This document shows positions 1 to 6,148 of a stretch of 6,260 nucleotides of DNA, one piece after another (position 1 is the stretch's first letter; each line of letters starts with the position of its first letter). Both the position numbers and the translations under genes were made by a program. The notes beneath the pieces are model-generated. The model was not told where the DNA came from. It worked only from the letters and a program-made list of their open reading frames with translations, and searched no databases. Source of the DNA: Lysobacteraceae bacterium (GTDB lineage: Bacteria > Pseudomonadota > Gammaproteobacteria > Xanthomonadales > Rhodanobacteraceae); contig JAGWZT010000126.1 of the NCBI GenBank assembly GCA_018971925.1, forward strand, positions 1-6,260, read 5' to 3'.

Positions 1-66
1 GTCCGCGCGCAGGAAGCGCTCGGTCAGTTCCGATTCTGGGATGTCGATGGCGGGCGAGATGCGCAT
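1..66 (-). CDS. arfB: Peptidyl-tRNA hydrolase ArfB, N-terminal fragment (cut by window edge)
   Basis: Only the first 22 codons are present; the rest lies beyond base 1. The peptide begins MRISPAIDIPESELTERF and continues LRAD. It matches the N-terminus of ArfB (YaeJ), where a short beta strand and an 'IP..EL...F.RA' segment sit directly before the catalytic GGQ loop. ArfB is a release-factor-like hydrolase that frees peptidyl-tRNA from ribosomes stalled at mRNA ends; the GGQ motif itself is not in view. The ATG at 66-64 is the only possible start, because an in-frame TAA lies at 78-76. No good Shine-Dalgarno is at normal spacing. A gene for an unknown protein lies upstream on the same strand, but a 164-base gap with a repeat separates them, so arfB probably has its own promoter. 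The call rests on 22 residues of family resemblance; a related RF-1-domain protein is the alternative. Confidence 0.72.
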   Translation of the reverse strand, partial: MRISPAIDIPESELTERFLRAD

Positions 67-230
67 GCGGAAAGGTTAGACGATTTGCCGCTTGTCTTCC
101 TCCTTCGGAAGAGGGTGGTTCTTTCGTCCGTAGGGCTGGAGCAGTCGCGCAGCGGCGAGTCCCGCCGAACCACCGAGGCGGGATTCGCTGCGCTTTTCCC
201 GCCCTACGCCAGACAATGGTGCAACACCGA
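67..230. other. Intergenic region between arfB and the unknown gene
   Basis: This 164-base gap lies between two minus-strand genes. It contains the repeat at 130-207 and a small hairpin, TCTTCC at 95-100 pairing with GGAAGA at 107-112. On the minus strand the hairpin carries an AAGGAGG sequence about 34 bases upstream of the arfB ATG, too far for normal ribosome binding. I found no convincing -35/-10 pair for arfB. No open frame here looks like a gene. Confidence 0.6.
130..207. repeat. Palindromic intergenic repeat, copy 1
   Basis: The element is bounded by GTAGGGC (130-136) and its reverse complement GCCCTAC (201-207). Its right half holds a hairpin: GGCGGGA (177-183) pairs with TCCCGCC (197-203) around a 13-base loop. 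Bases 177-207 match 3113-3143 at 28 of 31 positions, in the same orientation. The left half (137-176) does not match copy 2 well, so this copy looks degenerate or is a variant. The form (GTAGGGCGGG ends, CGCTGCGCT loop) resembles REP-like elements scattered between genes in GC-rich proteobacteria; genome-wide copy number cannot be judged here. It lies just downstream of the unknown gene at 231-1007 and could help end or stabilise its transcript. Confidence 0.7.
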
Positions 231-1007
231 TCAGCCCGCCTGCTCAGCGCCGGGCCAGGTCAATTCGAGGTGCATGTTGTTGAACTCCGGATCATCCAGA
301 GAACCACCACGCGTGGTCTTCAGGCCCGCCGGCAAGCCTTCGGCCTCGACCACGGAGCCGTCGCCGAAACGCATTCCGCGCACCCCGAGTTCCACCAGTC
401 GCGCCGCGACTGCACCCGCGCGCTGCACCTCGGTCTTCGGCACGCGACGAATGCTGATGTCCGGACGCGCGAACTTGCGCATGCCGCGGGTGTGGATCCA
501 CTGCTCCACGTCCCCGGCCGCGTCATCGTTGCACAGGATGGCCACGTGGCTGCGCGGTGCCGCCGCCGCCGCGCCCGCATACCGCGCACGCCACTCGGCG
601 GGCGTAAACATTTCCAGGATTTGCGGGTCCACCACCGCGGCACCACCCGCTTCCAGCAATGCCGCGACCACGCCGAGCGTGTCGGCAAGGTAGGCAAGCG
701 AATCCGCATCGGCCAATTCGCCGCGCAACATCAGGCACTCCGGCGCCTTGCGCGCGGCCTCGAACGCGGCGGGATTGCCCTCGCGCAGGATTTCGCCCAA
801 CGCGCCGCGCAGCGGATGGCCTTCCCAGTGCGCCAACGCAGCCTTGGGAATCCGCCGCATTTCGACCTCCGGCGGCAAGCCGTGGCTGCCATGCGCGGAC
901 AGGTCGAGTTGTGGCTCGGCGGCAAACCCACCGAACACGAAATACAGCAACATCGCCTTGGCTTCGTCGCGCGTCCAGTGCGGGCGCGACCAGTCGGGCT
1001 CGGTCAT
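231..1007 (-). CDS. Uncharacterised 258-residue protein
   Basis: I do not recognise the family. The frame runs from ATG at 1007-1005 to TGA at 233-231. The start is supported by AAGGAA at 1018-1013 on the minus strand, five bases before the ATG; the frame stays open upstream, but no better site is seen. The protein is probably soluble and cytoplasmic: no signal peptide or long hydrophobic helix is visible, only a short apolar patch LLYFVFGGF near residues 20-28. Notable stretches are a run of small hydrophobic residues followed by VVDPQILEMFTPAEW (about 125-139), HVAILCNDDAAGDVEQW (154-170), HTRGMRKFARPD (172-183) and a C-terminal NNMHLELTW (243-251). Codon use is GC-rich like its neighbours, which argues against recent transfer. 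It is divergent from rep across 87 bases. Context does not show its role; a conserved domain of unknown function is the likeliest outcome of a search. Confidence 0.8.
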   Translation of the reverse strand: MTEPDWSRPHWTRDEAKAMLLYFVFGGFAAEPQLDLSAHGSHGLPPEVEMRRIPKAALAHWEGHPLRGALGEILREGNPAAFEAARKAPECLMLRGELADADSLAYLADTLGVVAALLEAGGAAVVDPQILEMFTPAEWRARYAGAAAAAPRSHVAILCNDDAAGDVEQWIHTRGMRKFARPDISIRRVPKTEVQRAGAVAARLVELGVRGMRFGDGSVVEAEGLPAGLKTTRGGSLDDPEFNNMHLELTWPGAEQAG

Positions 1008-1012
1008 GACGT

Positions 1013-1018
1013 TTCCTT
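1013..1018 (-). promoter_or_regulatory. Ribosome binding site of the unknown gene
   Basis: On the minus strand AAGGAA lies five bases before the ATG at 1007. It is the feature that decides this start over longer in-frame versions, since the frame remains open upstream. Confidence 0.6.
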
Positions 1019-1022
1019 GCGC

Positions 1023-1037
1023 TCGATGCGGCATCGA
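1023..1037. promoter_or_regulatory. Perfect 15-bp dyad, possible operator
   Basis: TCGATGC and GCATCGA are exact reverse complements around a central G. The dyad lies 15 bases upstream of the unknown gene's ATG and 57 bases upstream of the rep ATG. Its size and symmetry would suit a dimeric regulator, but GC-rich DNA yields such palindromes by chance fairly often and no regulator gene is in the window. Confidence 0.25.
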
Positions 1038-1094
1038 TGGAACACGACACGTTACCATCATCCGCCGATCCACGAACGCCGTCGCGGCAACTCC

Positions 1095-3071
1095 ATGCTC
1101 AACCCGCAACAACGCGCCGCCGTCGAATACGTGGACGGTCCCCTGCTGGTACTTGCCGGCGCCGGCTCCGGCAAGACCCGCGTGATCACCGAGAAAATCG
1201 CGCATCTCATCGAGCGCGGCCTCGTGCCGCCCGAAAAAATCGCCGCGATCACCTTTACCAACAAGGCCGCGCGCGAGATGCGCGAACGCGTAGGCAAACG
1301 CGTCAAGGGCGACGCCGCCGGGGTGCTGAGCGTGTGTACCTTTCACGCACTCGGTCTGAAATTCCTGCAGATCGAGCACGCGCGCGCAGGTTTGCGGCGC
1401 AACTTTTCGGTGCTGGACGCGGATGACAGCGCGGGGCTGGTGAAGGAATTGGCGGGCGCCGGGGTGAAATCCGACAAGCTGTTCCAGTTGCGTTCGTTGT
1501 TGTCGCGCCTCAAGAGCGAGGGCCTGACGCCGGAACAGGCGCTCGACGCCGCACGCGCACCACGCGAACAGGAGGTCGCGCAACTCTACACCGCGTACCA
1601 GAGGCGCCTTGCCGCGTTCAATGCGGTGGACTTCGACGACCTGATCCGCCTGCCGGTCGCGGCGCTGCAACAGGACGAAGAGGTGCGCGCCGCGTGGCGC
1701 GAACGCATCCGCTACCTGCTGGTGGACGAATGCCAGGACACCAACGCGACGCAATATGCCTTCCTGAAACTGCTCGCGGGCGAACGCGGCGCGTTCACCT
1801 GCGTGGGCGACGATGACCAGTCGATCTACGCGTGGCGTGGCGCCGATCCCGGCAACCTCGACAAGCTGTCGCAGGATTACCCGAAGCTGCGCGTCGTCAA
1901 ACTGGAGCAGAACTATCGCTGCGCCCAGCGCGTGTTGCGCGCAGCCAATGCGCTGATCGCGCAGAACCCGCACGCGCACCCGAAGAAACTCTGGAGCGCG
2001 CATGCCGACGGCGAACGCATCCGCGTGCTGGAATGCCGCGACGCCGAGCACGAAGCCGAGCGCGTGGCTTCGCAACTCATGCACCTGCGCGACCAGCACC
2101 AGCTTGCGTGGTCGGATTGCGCGGTGCTGTATCGCGGCAATCATCAGGCGCGGCCGCTGGAAAAGGCATTCCAGTTGGGCCGCATTCCCTATCACCTGAC
2201 CGGTGCATTGAGTTTCCTCGACCGCGCCGAAGTGAAGGACGTGCTGGCCTACCTGCGGCTGGTCGCCAACCCCGACGACGACGCGGCGTTCCTGCGCGTG
2301 GTCAACGTGCCGCGCCGCGAGATCGGCGCGACCACGCTGGAAAAGCTGGGCGAACTTGCGCAACCGAGACACCTTTCGTTGCTGCGTGCGGCGCACAGCT
2401 CCGCCGCCCTGCAGCAGCTCGCGGCGCGTCCGGCCGCGGCGCTCGCCGGATTCGTCGATCTGATCGCCGCGCTCGCACAGCACGCGAAACACGCGAACGC
2501 TGCCGATCTGGTGCAGGAAATCCTCCGGCGCACCCGCTACGCCGAACACCTCACGCACGCATCGAAGGATCCCGCACTGTATGAGCGCAAACTCGGCAAC
2601 GTGCGCGAACTGATGGATTGGTTCCGCGCGATGGATTCGGGCAAGGCGCGCGCGGGCGACCTGGCCGCGCAACTCGCGCTGCTCAACCACGCGGACAAGG
2701 ATGACGGCGGCGACGCGGTGCGGATGATGACCCTGCACGCGGCGAAGGGACTGGAGTTCCGCTGCGTGCACATCGTCGGTTGCGAGGACGGCACCCTGCC
2801 GCACGAGGGCGCGATCGACGAAGGCCGCCTGGACGAGGAACGCCGGCTGCTGTACGTCGGCATCACCCGTGCCAGGGAATGGCTGCGCATGAGCTACAGC
2901 GTGCAGGGCCGGCGCTACGGTCAGGTGTTCAAGCAGAAGCCGTCGCGATTCCTCGAGGAATTGCCCGCCGCCGAATTGCGCCGCGATGGCACCGATCCCG
3001 AAGCCGACGAGCGATCACGCCGAGACGTCGCAGCCGCGCAACTGGCGAAGATTGCCGCGATGCTGGGTTAA
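1095..3071 (+). CDS. rep: ATP-dependent DNA helicase Rep
   Basis: This is a complete superfamily 1A 3'-5' DNA helicase of 658 residues, close to the 673 of E. coli Rep and shorter than UvrD (about 720). Rep moves along single-stranded DNA using ATP, strips proteins ahead of the replication fork and helps restart stalled forks. Helicase motifs occur in order: Walker A AGAGSGKT (21-28), TFTNKAAREM (53-62), TFHALG (82-87), Walker B DECQDT (211-216), GDDDQSIYAWRGA (238-250), LEQNYR (270-275), TLHAAKGLEF (546-555) and DEERRLLYVGITRAR (580-594). Rep-like wording such as YRGNHQ, NPDDD.AFLR and PSRF.EELP favours Rep over UvrD or PcrA. The Walker B variant has Cys where E. coli Rep has Tyr. The ATG at 1095 is chosen because MLNPQQ.AVEYV.GP aligns with the family N-terminus; longer in-frame versions add unrelated sequence read opposite the neighbouring gene. 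No clear Shine-Dalgarno is seen. A stem-loop repeat follows the TAA. Confidence 0.96.
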   Translation: MLNPQQRAAVEYVDGPLLVLAGAGSGKTRVITEKIAHLIERGLVPPEKIAAITFTNKAAREMRERVGKRVKGDAAGVLSVCTFHALGLKFLQIEHARAGLRRNFSVLDADDSAGLVKELAGAGVKSDKLFQLRSLLSRLKSEGLTPEQALDAARAPREQEVAQLYTAYQRRLAAFNAVDFDDLIRLPVAALQQDEEVRAAWRERIRYLLVDECQDTNATQYAFLKLLAGERGAFTCVGDDDQSIYAWRGADPGNLDKLSQDYPKLRVVKLEQNYRCAQRVLRAANALIAQNPHAHPKKLWSAHADGERIRVLECRDAEHEAERVASQLMHLRDQHQLAWSDCAVLYRGNHQARPLEKAFQLGRIPYHLTGALSFLDRAEVKDVLAYLRLVANPDDDAAFLRVVNVPRREIGATTLEKLGELAQPRHLSLLRAAHSSAALQQLAARPAAALAGFVDLIAALAQHAKHANAADLVQEILRRTRYAEHLTHASKDPALYERKLGNVRELMDWFRAMDSGKARAGDLAAQLALLNHADKDDGGDAVRMMTLHAAKGLEFRCVHIVGCEDGTLPHEGAIDEGRLDEERRLLYVGITRAREWLRMSYSVQGRRYGQVFKQKPSRFLEELPAAELRRDGTDPEADERSRRDVAAAQLAKIAAMLG

Positions 3072-3081
3072 ATGGCGCACA

Positions 3082-3143
3082 GTAGGGCGGGTGACAACCC
3101 GCCTTGTTGTTCGGCGGGATCCGCTGCGCTCCTCCCGCCCTAC
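3082..3143. repeat. Palindromic intergenic repeat, copy 2 (double hairpin)
   Basis: This 62-bp element has perfect 10-bp inverted ends, GTAGGGCGGG (3082-3091) and CCCGCCCTAC (3134-3143). Inside are two hairpins: GGCGGGT (3086-3092) with ACCCGCC (3097-3103) around loop GACA, and GGCGGGA (3113-3119) with TCCCGCC (3133-3139) around a 13-base loop. The right half (3113-3143) matches 177-207 at 28 of 31 bases. The paired hairpins between genes are typical of REP-like elements, although no transposase is present and copy number is unknown. Confidence 0.75.
3086..3111 (+). terminator. rep: Possible rep terminator within repeat copy 2
   Basis: Fifteen bases after the rep TAA lies a GC-rich 7-bp stem with a 4-base loop, followed by TTGTTGTT, a T-rich but interrupted tract. 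This is a fair but not classical intrinsic terminator. Because it is part of a repeat, termination may be incidental. Confidence 0.35.
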
Positions 3144-3158
3144 CGCAACATCATCGAT

Positions 3159-3167
3159 TGCTATCAT
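3159..3167 (+). promoter_or_regulatory. lpxL: Extended -10 of lpxL, likely giving a leaderless transcript
   Basis: TGCTATCAT fits an extended -10 (TGn plus TATCAT, close to TATAAT). The hexamer ends at 3167 and the lpxL ATG begins at 3176, so transcription from the usual distance would start at or within a base or two of the ATG. No -35 is evident at 17 bases, as is common with extended -10 promoters, and no Shine-Dalgarno precedes the ATG, which agrees with a leaderless mRNA. The inference rests on spacing alone. Confidence 0.45.
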
Positions 3168-3175
3168 CGCCCGCC

Positions 3176-4093
3176 ATGTCCGCATCGCCGCCGTTCCCAC
3201 GCAAGCTGCTTGCACCGCGCCACTGGCCGGCATGGATCGGCATAGGTTTCATCCGCGCGATCGTGTTGCTGCCAGCGCGATGGATCCTTGCACTCGGGGC
3301 CGCGTTCAGCGCGGCGGCCTCGCCGCTGCTGCGCGTGCGGCGGCGTGTGATCGCGCGCAACCTGGAGCTGTGTTTCCCCGAACTCGATGCGCACCAGCGC
3401 GAAGCGCTGCGCCGTGAAGCGACCCGCGAGATGGGCCGCATGCTGGGCGAATTTGCGCTGGGATGGTTCGCGTCCGACGCGAAACTCGCGAGGCTGCACG
3501 TCGAAATCGAGGGCCTGGAACACCTCGAAGCCGCGCGCGCGCGCGGCCACGGCGTGCTGCTGGTCGGCGGGCACTTCTCGCACCTCGAGTTGTGCGCACG
3601 GCTGATTTCGCGCCGGATCAAGATCGCCGGCATGTACCGGCGCATGGACTCGGACGTGTTCGAAACCATGGTGCTGCGCGCACGCCTGCGCTACGCCGAC
3701 ACCATGTTCGACAAGGACCAGCTGCGCGCGACCGTGAGATATCTCAAGCGCGGCGGCACCGTCTGGTACGCACCCGACCAGGACATGCGCGGCAAGGATT
3801 CGGTGTTCGCGCCGTTCTTCGGCATTCCTGCATCCACGATCACCGCGACGCATCACCTCGCGCGGCTCTCGGGCGCAGCGGTGATGCCGTTCTTCCACCG
3901 CCGCACGCCGCAGGGCGGCTACGTGTTGCGGCTGGAAGCGCCGCTGGAAGATTTTCCGGGCGGAGACGTGGTCGCCGATACCGCGCGTGTCAACACCGTG
4001 GTCGAGCGCATGGTGCGCGAAGCACCCGCGCAATATCTGTGGGCACACAAGCGGTTCAAGACACGGCCGGAAGGCATGCCGCCCGTTTATTGA
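3176..4093 (+). CDS. lpxL: Lipid A late acyltransferase LpxL (HtrB-type)
   Basis: This 305-residue protein belongs to the LpxL/LpxM lysophospholipid acyltransferase family (E. coli LpxL has 306). It transfers an acyl chain from acyl-ACP to the Kdo-bearing lipid A precursor at the inner face of the cytoplasmic membrane. An amphipathic to hydrophobic N-terminal segment (about 18-51) would anchor it. The catalytic HX4(D/E) motif is HFSHLE with His133 and Glu138, matching His132/Glu137 of E. coli LpxL. Other family landmarks are GMYR (152-155), TVWYAPDQD (195-203), SVFAPFFG (209-216) and the C-terminal FKTRPEGMPPVY, nearly identical to the E. coli end. The ATG at 3176 gives the family's usual N-terminus (FPRKLLAPRHWPAW); an in-frame ATG further upstream would read through the repeat. 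Its TGA overlaps the end of the convergent glycosyltransferase gene by 7 bp. The exact acyl chain (lauroyl or another) and position cannot be read from sequence. Confidence 0.93.
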   Translation: MSASPPFPRKLLAPRHWPAWIGIGFIRAIVLLPARWILALGAAFSAAASPLLRVRRRVIARNLELCFPELDAHQREALRREATREMGRMLGEFALGWFASDAKLARLHVEIEGLEHLEAARARGHGVLLVGGHFSHLELCARLISRRIKIAGMYRRMDSDVFETMVLRARLRYADTMFDKDQLRATVRYLKRGGTVWYAPDQDMRGKDSVFAPFFGIPASTITATHHLARLSGAAVMPFFHRRTPQGGYVLRLEAPLEDFPGGDVVADTARVNTVVERMVREAPAQYLWAHKRFKTRPEGMPPVY

Positions 4094-4848
4094 CGTTTCG
4101 CGCGCTCGCGGCTCTCGTGCAACTTGGCGTATTTCAGGAACACATAGAACGATCCCAGCACGCTGGCGATGAAGCCGGCCCAACCGGACAAAAAATAGCG
4201 CTTGAAGACGTATTGGCGCACGAAGAAGATCGGCGGGTACACCAGCATCATCGGGCCGCTGAAACGTTGCTTGCGCGCCAGCTTGTCCGCGACCATGCCC
4301 GACGAATAACGGTTGATCTTGGCCACGCGCGCGGCGATGTCGTCGTCGCCCATGTTGACGAAGTCCGCGCGCGTCAGGGTTGCGACCGGACCGTCCACTT
4401 CGACCGCCGCGTGGACCGGTACCGCATTCATGCGCCCGCGCCGGCGGTCGAACAGCCGCAGGTGTCCGTTGCGGTGGCTCCACGGATGCTGCACGCTCCA
4501 GAACATCCGCTCGCGGCGCGGCAGGCGGAACCCGGCGACATCGGGATTCTCCAGTGCGCGTTCGATCACGGCGCGCGTGCCGGGCGACAAAATCTCGTCG
4601 GCATCGAGGTTCAATATCCAGTCGTGGCTCGCCATGTCGATCGCGCGCTGCTTCTGCGGACCGTAATCGTCGAACGGGTGCGTCGCGATGCGCGCGCCGT
4701 GACGCTTGGCGATCTCCACGGTCGCGTCGGTCGAACCGGAATCCAGCACCACGATCTCGTCCGCGAAATCCGCGGCGGCAAGGCAACGTTCCAACGTGTC
4801 CGCATTGTCGAAGGTGATGATCACCAGCGAAAATTTTTCACGCGCCAT
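4087..4848 (-). CDS. Family 2 glycosyltransferase, WaaE/KdtX-like (LPS core)
   Basis: This 253-residue GT-A glycosyltransferase starts with the nucleotide-sugar binding fold (FSLVIITFDNADTLERCL, 6-23). It carries DSGSTD (36-41), GPQKQRA (63-69) and a DXD-type metal site LDADE (81-85). The C-terminal region, with a hydrophobic part at about 199-210, GWAGFIASVLGSFYVFLKYAKL (222-243) and a basic tail, is characteristic of the WaaE/KdtX group, which adds a sugar (a beta-glucose in characterised WaaE) to the inner LPS core at the cytoplasmic face of the membrane. The sugar and acceptor here are inferred only. The start at 4848 is backed by AAGGA at 4861-4857, eight bases before it, inside the end of the upstream ligase gene; the two genes overlap by 11 bp, so translation is probably coupled. 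The stop TAA (4089-4087) lies within the last codons of convergent lpxL. A sugar transferase for another glycan remains possible. Confidence 0.85.
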   Translation of the reverse strand: MAREKFSLVIITFDNADTLERCLAAADFADEIVVLDSGSTDATVEIAKRHGARIATHPFDDYGPQKQRAIDMASHDWILNLDADEILSPGTRAVIERALENPDVAGFRLPRRERMFWSVQHPWSHRNGHLRLFDRRRGRMNAVPVHAAVEVDGPVATLTRADFVNMGDDDIAARVAKINRYSSGMVADKLARKQRFSGPMMLVYPPIFFVRQYVFKRYFLSGWAGFIASVLGSFYVFLKYAKLHESRERAKRQ

Positions 4849-6148
4849 GCGCGAGATCCTTGATTCGCATGTGGGCGCGCTGCACCGGCGCGTCCTCGGG
4901 CACGTCGGCATACAGCGCCGCGCACCACAGCGCCAGCAGCCACCAGAACAGCAGCCCCCACCACGCGGAGTAGAACGCGAGATGCGTGTTCAACGGAAAC
5001 ATCGTGACCGCCAGTGCCACCGTGACGGGAAATGCACGGCGGCGTGCCGCGGGACCGACCTTTCGCCAGGCGCGCAGCGCCAGCGCGACGCCTGCAAGCC
5101 ACAACAACAGGCCCACCGCGCCGGTGTCGCCGAGGATTTCCAGCACGATCTGGTGCGGGTGGCAGGCGCCCTCACCCACCCCGCAGGCTTCCTCGGTGAC
5201 GAAATGGTCATTGGCGGGCGCGTAATGGGGATACGCCTCGCGGAAATCGCGCACGCCCACGCCGAGCAGCGGATGCGCGGCGATCATCTTCGCGGTCACG
5301 CGCCAGATGTCGATGCGGCCACTGCTCGCGTAATTGATCGCGTGTCGCGAGTCCTGCAACGCGGCGACCGTGCGATCCATGCGCGCATCGAAACGCGAGG
5401 ATGTTTTCCAGGCGACGCCCATCGCCGCCGCGACCACCACGCAGGCGGCGAGGATCCATGCGCCGAACCGCAACGGCGAACGCGCCTCGACCCAGAAGAA
5501 CGCCAGCAGCGCCACGCCGTAAGTAATCCACGCGGCGCGCGAGCCGGCCAGAAGAATCGGCACCAGCAGGAACAACATCGCGACGATCAGCCCGCCGCGG
5601 CCAAAACGCCGTTTCACCGCCCACAACACGAACGGCGACAGCGACGCCAGCACCGGACCGAGTTTGAGATTTCCCGCGCCGAATATTCCGGAAATCCGTT
5701 GCGCATCGGCGTGGCCGCCCAGGCTGTACCCGGTCAACGCCTGCACCCACGCATCCAGCGCCCACAACGCCACCACGATACCGGTGGCGAGGCACAGCGC
5801 ATTCAAACGCGACTCGCGGCGCACCGCGAAGCACACGTACACGCCGAACGGCGCGAAACGGATGTAGGCGGCGGCGCTGCTCCAGCTGCGCGCGGGATCG
5901 ACGGCACCGGGCGACGAAATCAGCGCGGCCAGGAAGTACGCGGCCCAAAGCCAGAGCAACAGCCGTGCGCCGGGATGGCTGGTCAGCGCGTGACGGTCGC
6001 GCACGAACAGGATGATCGCGCCCAGCATGCAGATCAGCGTGCCCAGTTCGCTGGAGCGTCCGAACGGCAACAGGAACACCACCAGCCAGATCGGGGTGAG
6101 CGGTGACAGCAGTGCTGCGCGGATGCGTTGGCCGGGCGACTCGCTCAT
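4838..6148 (-). CDS. O-antigen ligase family membrane protein (Wzy_C/WaaL-like)
   Basis: This is a polytopic inner-membrane protein of 436 residues with about ten to twelve hydrophobic segments (for example 18-29, 37-49, 62-78, 117-131, 186-201, 206-220, 229-245, 341-359, 373-387 and 393-413). The fold and motifs are those of the Wzy_C superfamily. A GSRAAW motif (202-207) has the conserved Arg after a helix. A large periplasmic loop (about 247-335) contains GRIDIWRVTAKMI and HPLLGVG (292-298) and ends in HPHQIVLEILGDTGAVG (330-346), which includes the His pair typical of ligases. Members join undecaprenyl-linked O-antigen to lipid A-core (WaaL) or polymerise or transfer other glycans. Sequence alone does not separate WaaL from Wzy-type polymerases; the core-type glycosyltransferase and lpxL next door favour an LPS role. 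The ATG at 6148 is the first start after an in-frame TGA at 6166-6164, though no clear Shine-Dalgarno precedes it. The gene overlaps the downstream glycosyltransferase by 11 bp. Confidence 0.87.
   Translation of the reverse strand: MSESPGQRIRAALLSPLTPIWLVVFLLPFGRSSELGTLICMLGAIILFVRDRHALTSHPGARLLLWLWAAYFLAALISSPGAVDPARSWSSAAAYIRFAPFGVYVCFAVRRESRLNALCLATGIVVALWALDAWVQALTGYSLGGHADAQRISGIFGAGNLKLGPVLASLSPFVLWAVKRRFGRGGLIVAMLFLLVPILLAGSRAAWITYGVALLAFFWVEARSPLRFGAWILAACVVVAAAMGVAWKTSSRFDARMDRTVAALQDSRHAINYASSGRIDIWRVTAKMIAAHPLLGVGVRDFREAYPHYAPANDHFVTEEACGVGEGACHPHQIVLEILGDTGAVGLLLWLAGVALALRAWRKVGPAARRRAFPVTVALAVTMFPLNTHLAFYSAWWGLLFWWLLALWCAALYADVPEDAPVQRAHMRIKDLAHGA
4857..4861 (-). promoter_or_regulatory. 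Ribosome binding site of the glycosyltransferase gene
   Basis: AAGGA on the minus strand lies eight bases before the ATG at 4848. It is inside the coding region of the upstream O-antigen ligase gene, consistent with translational coupling, and it fixes this start. Confidence 0.6.

Larger units (their letters stand above)
1008..1094. other. Divergent intergenic region between the unknown gene and rep
   Basis: These 87 bases must hold control signals for at least one of two diverging genes. They contain the dyad at 1023-1037 and the minus-strand ribosome binding site. On the plus strand TACCAT (1053-1058) is a possible -10 for rep, which would give a leader of about 30 bases, but no matching -35 stands out. 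No convincing minus-strand promoter is seen. The assignment as a promoter region is inferred from gene orientation. Confidence 0.4.
3072..3175. other. Intergenic region between rep and lpxL
   Basis: Between rep and lpxL, both on the plus strand, lie 104 bases. They hold the double-hairpin repeat (3082-3143), whose first stem could end the rep transcript, followed by the extended -10 for lpxL (3159-3167). The arrangement suggests that lpxL is transcribed separately from rep. Confidence 0.6.

Noticed and set aside
101..107. AAGGAGG on the minus strand as ribosome binding site for a longer ArfB or a small leader peptide.
   Set aside because: It is about 34 bases before the arfB ATG, an in-frame TAA at 78-76 blocks any extension, and no start codon follows at proper spacing.
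216..1094. In-frame upstream extension of rep that would add about 293 residues.
   Set aside because: It is read antisense to the unknown gene and has no helicase-family match; Rep proteins start at the MLNPQQ segment and the usual length is met from 1095.
1725..1742. Walker B DECQDT in Rep as a possible inactivating change.
   Set aside because: The catalytic Asp-Glu pair and the Gln-Asp-Thr are intact; only the variable position (Tyr in E. coli Rep, Phe in UvrD) is Cys, so activity should not be lost.
231..2804. Very long minus-strand open frame (857 codons) running opposite rep into the unknown gene.
   Set aside because: GC-rich coding DNA leaves few stops in other frames. The part opposite rep shows no family resemblance and is rich in Arg/Ala/Gln as expected for shadow translation; only the part from 1007 down is a real gene.
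3164..4786. Long minus-strand frame (540 codons) opposite lpxL and in another frame of the glycosyltransferase gene.
   Set aside because: It has low-complexity Arg/Ala-rich composition and no motifs, while lpxL and the glycosyltransferase on the competing frames have clear catalytic motifs.
4706..6106. Plus-strand frame of 466 codons opposite the ligase gene.
   Set aside because: The translation is rich in Arg, Gln and His with no hydrophobic pattern, as expected for the antisense of a membrane protein gene; the minus-strand product is a clear Wzy_C protein.
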